From positions 1 through 6,395 of the forward strand of contig WLEX01000073.1 in assembly GCA_009704065.1 (NCBI GenBank): 6,395 bases of DNA, read 5' to 3'. Below the pieces are notes generated by a model. That model made no database searches. It had not been told where the DNA came from and saw only the letters and a program-made list of their open reading frames with translations. Of the stretch, positions 1 to 6,395 are shown piece by piece. The stretch comes from Actinomycetota bacterium. GTDB taxonomy: Bacteria; Actinomycetota; Acidimicrobiia; Acidimicrobiales; Ilumatobacteraceae. The position numbers and the translations under genes are program-made. The stretch's first letter is position 1. Each line of letters begins with the position of its first letter.

Positions 1-33
1 AAGCAGTCAGTGTCCGACGTTTCGGGCGGCTGA
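1..33 (+). CDS. Possible 3' end of an upstream gene (partial)
   Basis: Frame 1 is open from the window edge to a TGA at 31-33 and would encode a C-terminal tail KQSVSDVSGG. A strong terminator hairpin begins about 27 nt after this stop, which is the normal spacing for the end of a transcription unit. The other two forward frames run on through the terminator and are less plausible. Ten residues are too few to assign a family, and the real stop could lie before the window, so this is only a tentative call. Confidence 0.35.
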   Translation, partial: KQSVSDVSGG

Positions 34-53
34 TTTCTTCTTCGAAGAATTAC

Positions 54-86
54 AAAAAGGGACTCGCTTCGGCGGGTCCTTTTTTT
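54..86. terminator. Bidirectional intrinsic terminator with UUCG tetraloop
   Basis: An 8-bp stem pairs 60-67 (GGACTCGC) with 72-79 (GCGGGTCC), with one G-T wobble, around a TTCG loop closed by C-G, the very stable cUUCGg tetraloop. Seven T follow at 80-86, ideal for plus-strand termination. Five A precede it at 54-58, giving a U5 tract on the minus strand, where the hairpin starts right after the toxin stop codon. It can therefore end both the upstream plus-strand gene and the minus-strand toxin-antitoxin operon. Confidence 0.9.
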
Positions 87-88
87 GT

Positions 89-490
89 TTATACGGCAAC
101 TACCTCTATGAGATTTTCTAATGACGAGAAATCTTTTGGATTGCGTGTGTACAGAGGCAATTGATGTGCAAGTGCGGTGGCAGCAATCATGAGATCAAGT
201 GCGCGCCCACTACGAGCTTTTACGCCTTTTGCATGAAGTAGTTCACAAATCACTGCGTACATTCGTGCAGATCGAGCATCAAAAGGCAACACACTGAATT
301 GTGCTTCTGCAGATTGAACGCGTAACTGTCGTTGGACGCGCGTTGTTGCATCTTTTGCTGCGATGGGTCCTACAGAAAGTTCAGCAAGTGTGACCGCGCT
401 GATTGTTCCCTCGATAGGCAATGTGTCGATGTGCAGAGTTGGTAAATCAATAATGACTGATGTGTCGAGAAGGCCAACTGAGTTACTCAT
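89..490 (-). CDS. vapC: Type II toxin, PIN-domain ribonuclease (VapC family)
   Basis: The predicted product is 133 aa, the usual length of a VapC toxin. VapC proteins are Mg-dependent ribonucleases that cleave tRNA or rRNA when released from their antitoxin. The PIN-domain acidic residues are all visible: D9 in LLDTSVIIDL, E37 in TLAELSVG, D99 in RALDLMIAATAL, and D120 in the C-terminal TRNPKDF motif. I chose the ATG at 490-488 because the PIN fold begins immediately after it; the frame stays open further upstream to an ATG at 592, but that stretch overlaps the antitoxin gene and has no PIN similarity. The start overlaps the antitoxin stop in ATGAGTAA, so translation is probably coupled. With its key residues and partner intact the toxin looks functional. 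Its RNA target cannot be read from sequence. Confidence 0.93.
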   Translation of the reverse strand: MSNSVGLLDTSVIIDLPTLHIDTLPIEGTISAVTLAELSVGPIAAKDATTRVQRQLRVQSAEAQFSVLPFDARSARMYAVICELLHAKGVKARSGRALDLMIAATALAHQLPLYTRNPKDFSSLENLIEVVAV

Positions 491-746
491 TGATAAATCT
501 CGGTGTTGGATCTTGATTGACAAATTCATCGATGTCACGTCTGAACTCGTCAAACGAAAGCGCCGGCAATCCCTTGAAAGCTTCCAGCACATCGGTCATG
601 CGGGCAAACTGCGGGCGCGACATAGGAGTCAAGGAACCAATGTGTTTGCCGTTGCGAGTGATGATGAATGTTTCACCTTCTTCGAGGCGTCGCATGATGT
701 CGGCATTGTTGTTGCGAAGGTCGCGTTGCGTAATGGTGGTCGCCAT
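483..746 (-). CDS. vapB: Type II antitoxin, Phd/YefM family
   Basis: The predicted product is an 87-aa antitoxin and autorepressor. The N-terminal part, about residues 1-50 (MATTITQRDLRNNNADIMRR, then EEGETFIITRNGKHIGSL), has the Phd/YefM pattern: an initial strand, a conserved R-x-L-R-N-N helix, and the xGETFxITRNGKxIGxL hairpin that forms the dimeric DNA-binding fold. Residues about 51-87 are the flexible tail expected to wrap around the toxin; FDEFRRDIDEFVNQDPTPRF resembles neutralising tails in this family. I start at the ATG at 746-744 because the family N-terminus begins there. The frame extends to an ATG at 806, but that extension reads across a perfect palindrome and a -10-like hexamer. 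No Shine-Dalgarno is seen, so a leaderless mRNA is likely. The antitoxin gene comes first and overlaps the toxin by 8 nt, the usual order. Confidence 0.92.
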   Translation of the reverse strand: MATTITQRDLRNNNADIMRRLEEGETFIITRNGKHIGSLTPMSRPQFARMTDVLEAFKGLPALSFDEFRRDIDEFVNQDPTPRFINE

Positions 747-753
747 AGTGCGA

Positions 754-759
754 ACCGTA
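754..759 (-). promoter_or_regulatory. Candidate -10 element of the toxin-antitoxin promoter
   Basis: On the minus strand 759-754 reads TACGGT, matching the actinobacterial TAnnnT -10 pattern, with 7 nt between it and the antitoxin ATG. That spacing would place transcription initiation at or next to the A of the ATG, giving a leaderless mRNA and agreeing with the absent Shine-Dalgarno. I see no convincing -35. The element overlaps the end of the 19-bp palindrome, so a bound repressor would block it. Confidence 0.4.
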
Positions 760-774
760 GCACTTAGTGCTACG
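756..774. promoter_or_regulatory. 19-bp perfect palindrome, likely autoregulatory operator
   Basis: CGTAGCACTTAGTGCTACG is a perfect dyad: nine paired bases on each side of a central T at 765. It lies 9 bp upstream of the antitoxin ATG and overlaps the candidate -10 hexamer. Phd/YefM antitoxins bind short palindromes in their own promoters and repress with the toxin as co-repressor, so this is the expected operator. The function is inferred from position and symmetry. A cruciform or hairpin role is less likely because no T-run follows on either side. Confidence 0.72.
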
Positions 775-838
775 CCTGCCCTTCTTAGATGGTATTGGGT
801 GAGCATGTCTCAATGAGTGCGGTCACAGGGCAAGTTGG

Positions 839-867
839 CAATTCCCGAGTTGGTTGGTCGGGAATTG
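839..867. promoter_or_regulatory. Long inverted repeat upstream of metY, candidate operator
   Basis: The arms CAATTCCCGA (839-848) and TCGGGAATTG (858-867) are perfectly complementary over 10 bp and separated by 9 bp (GTTGGTTGG). The repeat covers the candidate -35 and part of the spacer of the metY promoter, and ends 19 bp before the metY ATG, so a protein bound here would compete with RNA polymerase. It is too far upstream to be in the transcript if metY is leaderless, which argues for a DNA-binding site over an RNA hairpin. It differs in sequence from the 19-bp palindrome near the antitoxin. I cannot name the regulator; a sulfur- or methionine-responsive repressor is the natural guess. Confidence 0.6.
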
Positions 868-878
868 GGGGCTAGCGT
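850..878 (+). promoter_or_regulatory. Candidate metY promoter (leaderless)
   Basis: TTGGTT at 850-855 (-35-like) is separated by exactly 17 bp from TAGCGT at 873-878, which fits the TAnnnT -10 pattern. Seven nt separate the -10 from the ATG at 886, so transcription would begin at or near the start codon. No Shine-Dalgarno is present in the last 15 nt before the ATG, consistent with leaderless translation. The inverted repeat at 839-867 overlaps the -35. Confidence 0.5.
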
Positions 879-885
879 TTCGCCC

Positions 886-2199
886 ATGACAAATGCACAA
901 TGGGGCTTCGATACCCGCCAGATCCACGCCGGCCAAACACCAGACCCCACCACGGGCGCTCGTGCGGTTCCGATCTATCAGACCACTTCGTATCAGTTCC
1001 GTGACTCACAGCATGCAGCCAACTTGTTTGCGCTTGCTGAAATCGGAAACATCTACACACGTCTTATGAACCCCACCACTGGTGTTCTTGAAGCTCGTTT
1101 GTCTGACCTTGAAGGTGGCACTGCAACTGCAGTCGGTCTTCCTGGCGCACTTGTTGTGTCGTCTGGTCAGAGTGCAGCAACTCTCGGAATTCTCACACTT
1201 GCTGAAGCGGGGTCACACATCGTTGCGTCACCATCGCTTTACGGCGGAACATACAACTTGTTGCATTACACATTCCCAAAGATGGGCATCGAAGTTACTT
1301 TCGTTGACAACCCAGATGATCTTGCACAGTGGAAAGCAGCTATTCGTCCGAACACCAAGTTGTTCTTCGGTGAAGTGCTTGCAAACCCAAAGAACGACAT
1401 CTTCGACATCGAAGGTGTTTCTAAAGTCGCACACGACCATGGCATTCCGCTCATGCTCGACAACACCGTGCCAACGCCGTACGGAATTCGTCCACTCGAA
1501 TGGGGTGCAGACATCGTTGTTCACTCAGCAACAAAGTTCCTCGGTGGTCACGGCACAGCAATTGCTGGCGCAATCATCGACGGTGGCAAGTTCGACTTCG
1601 CTGCTAGCGGTCGTTTCCCGAACTTCACCGAACCAGATCCTTCGTACCACGGCCTTGCTTATTGGCCAGCTCTTGGTGCAGGTTCGTACATCATCAAGGC
1701 ACGCGTACAAATGTTGCGCGACCTTGGAATGTCGGCAAGCCCATTCAACGCATGGAGCATCTTGCAAGGTGTCGAGACCTTGTCATTGCGCATGGATCGT
1801 CACTGGGAAAATGCTGCAAAGGTTGCAGAGTTCTTGCAGAAGCAAGGTGCTGTCGCCAGCATCAACTACGCCGGCTTGTCATCAAGCCCATGGCATGATC
1901 GCGCAAAGAAGTACTTCGGCGGTAAGGGCTTCGGTTCTGTTATTGCATTCGAAGTAAAGGGCGGACGCGAAGCTGGTCAGAAGTTTGTAGAGGCATTGCA
2001 GTTGCATAGCCATGTTGCAAACATCGGTGACGTACGCAGCCTTGTGATTCATCCTGCATCAACCACACATAGCCAGCTCACCGAGGCAGAACAACTTTCT
2101 GCTGGTGTTGCACCTGGTCTCGTGCGTTTGTCTGTTGGTCTCGAATCAATCGCCGACATCTTGGCTGACCTTGAATTGGGCTTCGCAGCCATCAAATAA
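886..2199 (+). CDS. metY: O-acetylhomoserine sulfhydrylase (Cys/Met metabolism PLP enzyme)
   Basis: This 437-aa cytosolic PLP enzyme is expected to convert O-acetylhomoserine and sulfide to homocysteine and acetate, the direct-sulfhydrylation step of methionine synthesis. Fold-type I Cys/Met family signatures are in order: FDTRQIHAGQ (8-17), PIYQTTSYQF (29-38), the YTRLMNPT loop (57-64) whose Tyr and Arg bind PLP phosphate of the neighbouring subunit, SGQSA (93-97), SLYGGTYN (117-124), LDNTVPTPY with PLP-pyridine D192, and SATKFLGGHG with Schiff-base K217. HPASTTH (389-395) and VRLSVGLE (413-420) close the active site. The length of about 430 residues and the long segment after K217 fit MetY better than cystathionine synthases/lyases, which are about 380-400 aa. 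The frame opens at GTG 817, but family similarity starts at ATG 886 and the extension reads through a promoter and an inverted repeat. An alternative acceptor such as O-succinylhomoserine is possible. Confidence 0.93.
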   Translation: MTNAQWGFDTRQIHAGQTPDPTTGARAVPIYQTTSYQFRDSQHAANLFALAEIGNIYTRLMNPTTGVLEARLSDLEGGTATAVGLPGALVVSSGQSAATLGILTLAEAGSHIVASPSLYGGTYNLLHYTFPKMGIEVTFVDNPDDLAQWKAAIRPNTKLFFGEVLANPKNDIFDIEGVSKVAHDHGIPLMLDNTVPTPYGIRPLEWGADIVVHSATKFLGGHGTAIAGAIIDGGKFDFAASGRFPNFTEPDPSYHGLAYWPALGAGSYIIKARVQMLRDLGMSASPFNAWSILQGVETLSLRMDRHWENAAKVAEFLQKQGAVASINYAGLSSSPWHDRAKKYFGGKGFGSVIAFEVKGGREAGQKFVEALQLHSHVANIGDVRSLVIHPASTTHSQLTEAEQLSAGVAPGLVRLSVGLESIADILADLELGFAAIK

Positions 2200-2235
2200 T
2201 CGCTGCTTCCTATTGAGAAGCATTACGCAATTAGT

Positions 2236-2269
2236 AAGAGCCCGTTCGAGAATATCGAGCGGGCTCTTT
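2236..2269 (+). terminator. Intrinsic terminator after metY
   Basis: A continuous 14-bp stem pairs 2236-2249 (AAGAGCCCGTTCGA) with 2255-2268 (TCGAGCGGGCTCTT), including one T-G wobble, around a 5-nt loop GAATA. It lies 36 nt after the metY stop. The T-tract is short, TTT at 2267-2269, but the GC-rich stem is strong. It separates metY from the next gene on the same strand, which therefore probably has its own promoter. Confidence 0.82.
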
Positions 2270-2287
2270 GCATTCCGATTGCATGGC

Positions 2288-2293
2288 TATGGT
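2288..2293 (+). promoter_or_regulatory. Candidate -10 for the exported-protein gene (leaderless)
   Basis: TATGGT at 2288-2293 fits TAnnnT and lies 8 nt before the ATG at 2302. No Shine-Dalgarno precedes that ATG, so a leaderless transcript is plausible. No clear -35 is seen; a TCTTTG at 2265-2270 has 17-bp spacing but overlaps the end of the metY terminator. Confidence 0.4.
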
Positions 2294-2301
2294 CATCACT
2301 T

Positions 2302-3669
2302 ATGAAGAAATTGCGTTTCCTTTCGCTTCTCACAGCAATCTCAATTTTGTATTTCACGCCATTGAATTCCATGTCCGCATCGGCAGACACAGTGCCCGCC
2401 AACTCAAGTACTTCCACATCACTGCCAGCGGTGATGCCGGCGGCACATTCCTCAGGACCGAATAGTTACCTCACAATTACTGATTCTCCAAAACAAACTT
2501 CAAGCTGGCCTAGTTGTGTCTACGACCAGCAAACTTATTGTCACGAAGCGATTTCTATTACTGATGGAAGTGGAGTGGAGCGTGCCTGGAAATCTGTGAT
2601 GGGTGCACCGCAGCCATATTCGAACTGTCATGGCAATGGTGGAAATAATTCCTACGATTCGCAAGCCAATAATCCTCCTTGCGATCTCCTGGGTGTTGAT
2701 TGGATGGAAATTCAACTAACTGGCAGCCTCACGAAGAATGATCTTGTGAATACGTATCACTGGAAAGTGAGAACGGGAAAAATTGAACCAGACGTTCTGA
2801 TGTTGGGGGATACTCAGAAGACAATCGTTGGGGGAAATGCAAATGTGGGTTGGACATTAGAAATCTGGGCCAAGCCAGCAATTAAGGCGTATCTCGATGG
2901 TTGTTTCTCTGCAACAACTTGTCCTGATACTTCCATAGCAACGTCTGCCCCGGTGTCGTTAGCTGGTTACGCAAAAATGCTTGTAGTAAACCAATCAGGG
3001 CCAACAATGAGTTCGGTATCTTCTGAGTCATTACGAGCAGCATTGCGAGGCGCATTCATTTCAACTAATGGCATGTCTCAAAGCTGGAAATTTTCTGCGG
3101 ATACTTTCTTTGTTACTGCAGTGTCGCCACACTTTTTGCCACCCGATACGACGGGGAAATCGGAATTGACACCGGGATACGTGAAGGTGTTCTTGCCAGA
3201 GCCGTACATCACGCTCGATCGTGGATACAAAGACTTATCGATGGTGACTCCTGAACGAGTGAAGCTCAGTGTGTCAGGAGCAAACGCCACTGCAAAAGTG
3301 ACCAAAGTTGATGGCGGTATTTTGGTTGATACTGGCGTTGAACATTTCTCTGCGCCAAACCCAGAGATGATGGTGTTGAAGGCAACTGATGCGGCAGCGG
3401 TAACAGCAGTTGTAACAACTCCAACCGTGGCTTCGCCCGTAGTACCAGTTGTTGCACGGTTCAAGAAAGGTGCCTCGAAGGCACTCAGCACTATTGCAAA
3501 GACTAAGGCGGCACAAAAGCCCAAGTGGTCGGCGAGTGGTGCATGCAAAATTTCAGGAACGAAAGTAGTTGCTGCGAAAAAAGCAGGTACATGCAAAGTG
3601 ACGTTGCGTGTGTTGAACGCAAAGAAGAAGTACGTGGTTCAGACCACGAAAACTTTTACGGTTTCTTAG
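2302..3669 (+). CDS. Exported protein of unknown function with C-terminal two-cysteine beta module
   Basis: I do not recognise the main domain of this 455-aa protein. It begins with a typical Sec signal peptide: basic MKKLR, a hydrophobic stretch to about residue 20, then an A26-S-A28 cleavage site, so the mature protein would start at D29. A Ser/Thr/Pro/Ala-rich linker follows (29-55). Residues about 56-355 form a large domain with six cysteines (72, 80, 109, 127, 201, 207) and many Trp/Tyr. A Val/Ala/Thr/Pro linker (362-385) leads to a basic C-terminal module (386-455), with KKGASKALSTIAKT, then WSASGACKISG (C415), VVAAKKAGTCKVTL (C431), and a closing strand TFTVS. I associate this last pattern with exported proteins of Acidimicrobiia, where it probably forms a small Ig-like beta domain with a disulfide. 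The even cysteine count fits export. No transmembrane helix, LPXTG motif or catalytic signature is evident. Confidence 0.85.
   Translation: MKKLRFLSLLTAISILYFTPLNSMSASADTVPANSSTSTSLPAVMPAAHSSGPNSYLTITDSPKQTSSWPSCVYDQQTYCHEAISITDGSGVERAWKSVMGAPQPYSNCHGNGGNNSYDSQANNPPCDLLGVDWMEIQLTGSLTKNDLVNTYHWKVRTGKIEPDVLMLGDTQKTIVGGNANVGWTLEIWAKPAIKAYLDGCFSATTCPDTSIATSAPVSLAGYAKMLVVNQSGPTMSSVSSESLRAALRGAFISTNGMSQSWKFSADTFFVTAVSPHFLPPDTTGKSELTPGYVKVFLPEPYITLDRGYKDLSMVTPERVKLSVSGANATAKVTKVDGGILVDTGVEHFSAPNPEMMVLKATDAAAVTAVVTTPTVASPVVPVVARFKKGASKALSTIAKTKAAQKPKWSASGACKISGTKVVAAKKAGTCKVTLRVLNAKKKYVVQTTKTFTVS
3620..3648 (-). terminator. Weak candidate terminator for the serC-PAC2 operon
   Basis: A 6-bp perfect stem pairs 3633-3638 (CGTGGT) with 3643-3648 (ACCACG) around a 4-nt loop. 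On the minus strand it begins 17 nt after the PAC2 stop and is followed by TACTTCTTCTTTG (3632-3620), which is T-rich but interrupted. It lies inside the coding sequence of the convergent exported-protein gene, so it may simply reflect coding. In the plus direction it would end transcription before the stop codon, so it cannot serve that gene. Confidence 0.25.
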
Positions 3670-4553
3670 TCTTCAGAAGAATCGTCAGATTGACCGCGGA
3701 GGAACTCTTCGAGTTCTGCTGCGAGATCATCACCTGATGGCATAGTGCGCTCGAGGTTGTGGTCGTAACGCTGTTCAAGCATCGAAACGTATGCCGAAGC
3801 TTCGCGATCACCCTCGACGGCTGCGTCGTGTAGTTCTTGCCATCGCGATATTTCTTCCACAAGGTTGGCGTGGTCGGTAGGAATACCGAGAACATGCTGC
3901 AGATGTTGCAGAAGAGCTGCTGCGCTCTTGGGGTGTTGAGCGTGCATTAAATAATGAGGCACACCAACACGAAGGCTGATGGATGGAATGCGTGCTGTAT
4001 CGAGCGCATCGAGCATGACGCCAGCAACTCCGGTGGGGCCTTGGTATTGCGGACGACTCAGTCCGAGGCGAGAAGCAAGATCTGCATTGGTAGTGCTACC
4101 AACAACGAGAGGCACACGTGTGTGAGGAGTTTGTTCGGCGGCTGCACCAAGGCTTACAACAAGATTGCAACCAAGCCCTTTGGCTACTTCGACAATTGAT
4201 TGTGTGAACACCGACCACGACACATGTGGTTCAACGCCGTTGAGCACAATCATGTCGCGGGCACCTTCGGGGTAGCGAATAATCATGAATTCGTTTTCAG
4301 GCCATTGAATGAGTCGTTCACCATCTTCATCGATGATTTGTTCGGGTCGCTCTTCAGTGAAATCGAAGAACGGGTCTGGATCGATATCGGCGACGACCGT
4401 TGCTTCGCGCTCTTTCAGCATCCAGTCGAGTGCAGAAGTAGCTACGCCGCCAATATCAAATAAGCCACGTAGTGCGACGAGCATGACGGGGTTACGCAAT
4501 GGTGCGAGATCATCCCAATAGGTCTCGAGAACTTCGTCAACTGATATTGGCAT
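3666..4553 (-). CDS. PAC2-family protein (proteasome assembly chaperone 2-like)
   Basis: The 295-aa product matches the actinobacterial branch of the PAC2 family, soluble proteins named after a eukaryotic proteasome-assembly chaperone; the bacterial role is not settled. Family features are the opening strand and loop VMLVALRGLFDIGGVATSAL (about 23-42), a conserved RYPEGARDMIVLNGVEP strand-turn (93-109), the Rossmann-like GCNLVVSLGA strand (128-137), the glycine-rich YQGPTGVAGVM loop (170-180), and RVGVPHYLMHAQHP (195-208). The chaperone-like fold ends near 225. The remainder is helical, with a possible coiled coil (about 230-270) and an acidic tail EELEEF-type region ending SDDSSED. The ATG is 11 nt after the serC stop, with a weak AAAGGG close to it, so cotranscription with serC is likely. 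Its stop overlaps that of the convergent gene by 4 nt. Confidence 0.85.
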   Translation of the reverse strand: MPISVDEVLETYWDDLAPLRNPVMLVALRGLFDIGGVATSALDWMLKEREATVVADIDPDPFFDFTEERPEQIIDEDGERLIQWPENEFMIIRYPEGARDMIVLNGVEPHVSWSVFTQSIVEVAKGLGCNLVVSLGAAAEQTPHTRVPLVVGSTTNADLASRLGLSRPQYQGPTGVAGVMLDALDTARIPSISLRVGVPHYLMHAQHPKSAAALLQHLQHVLGIPTDHANLVEEISRWQELHDAAVEGDREASAYVSMLEQRYDHNLERTMPSGDDLAAELEEFLRGQSDDSSED

Positions 4554-4564
4554 TGCCCTTTAAT

Positions 4565-6395
<1,831 letters not shown>

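Noticed and set aside
38..49. 12-bp palindrome TTCTTCGAAGAA
   Set aside because: It has no loop, lies between a probable stop codon and a much stronger terminator, and has no promoter next to it.
491..592. N-terminal extension of the PIN toxin to an ATG at 592
   Set aside because: It lies inside the antitoxin coding sequence and the PIN domain starts right after the ATG at 490.
363..767. Plus-strand open frame opposite the toxin-antitoxin operon
   Set aside because: Antisense to two recognised overlapping genes, with no family resemblance.
747..806. N-terminal extension of the antitoxin to an ATG at 806
   Set aside because: It crosses the perfect palindrome and a -10-like element, and the Phd/YefM fold begins at the ATG at 746.
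817..885. N-terminal extension of metY from a GTG at 817
   Set aside because: The extension shows no family similarity and would be encoded across the inverted repeat and the candidate promoter; the ATG at 886 gives a normal MetY length.
779..885. SAM riboswitch upstream of metY
   Set aside because: The likely -10 leaves no 5' leader, and no riboswitch-like set of paired elements is seen beyond the single inverted repeat.
1082..1957. Long open frame of 291 codons on the plus strand inside metY
   Set aside because: It is a shifted-frame shadow of a well-supported enzyme gene, with Ser/Thr/Cys/His-rich low-information composition and no recognisable motif.
3078..3596. Open frame of 172 codons on the minus strand opposite the exported-protein gene
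   Set aside because: Antisense shadow rich in Ala/Val/Thr without start signals or recognisable domain; the plus-strand frame has a signal peptide and ordered cysteine pattern.
4087..4102. Inverted repeat TTGGTAG-TG-CTACCAA, sharing GTAGCACTA with the antitoxin operator on the minus strand
   Set aside because: It lies within PAC2 coding sequence (codons for the GSTTN stretch), far from any promoter; the 9-base match to the operator is most simply coincidence.

Overview
This window looks like ordinary chromosomal DNA from an actinobacterium, most likely a moderate-GC member of the Acidimicrobiia (Ilumatobacter/Microthrix-like). That placement is inferred from three things: an actinobacterial-type phosphoserine aminotransferase, an actinobacterial-style PAC2-family protein, and several starts that lack a Shine-Dalgarno but have a TAnnnT hexamer 7-8 nt before the ATG, as leaderless mRNAs do. 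A secreted protein with a C-terminal module I associate with Acidimicrobiia adds some support. No sequence comparison could be run.

Layout. Bases 1-33 are probably the last codons of a plus-strand gene. A strong UUCG-loop terminator (54-86) separates it from a minus-strand type II toxin-antitoxin operon: a Phd/YefM antitoxin (483-746) followed by a PIN-domain toxin (89-490) with an 8-nt overlap. The divergent intergenic region 747-885 holds two different dyads. One is a perfect 19-bp palindrome beside the antitoxin start. The other is a 10+9+10 inverted repeat over the -35 region of metY. metY (886-2199) encodes O-acetylhomoserine sulfhydrylase and ends in a clear hairpin terminator. A gene for an exported protein of unknown function follows (2302-3669), and its stop codon overlaps that of the convergent PAC2 gene. 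On the minus strand serC (4565-5692) lies 11 nt upstream of the PAC2 gene (3666-4553), so the two probably form an operon. An aspartate-type aminotransferase gene (5711 to the window end) starts only 18 bp from serC in the opposite direction and is cut by the window edge.

Functionally, three fold-type I PLP enzymes of amino-acid metabolism lie within 5.5 kb: sulfur assimilation into homocysteine, serine synthesis, and aspartate/2-oxoglutarate transamination. Serine and aspartate are the carbon precursors of cysteine and of homoserine/methionine, so the grouping makes metabolic sense, although the genes are in separate transcription units.

I found no mobile element, CRISPR array, RNA gene or clearly novel multi-gene system. 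The points most worth a second look are the two dyads in 747-885, the exported two-module protein, and the serC-PAC2 pairing.
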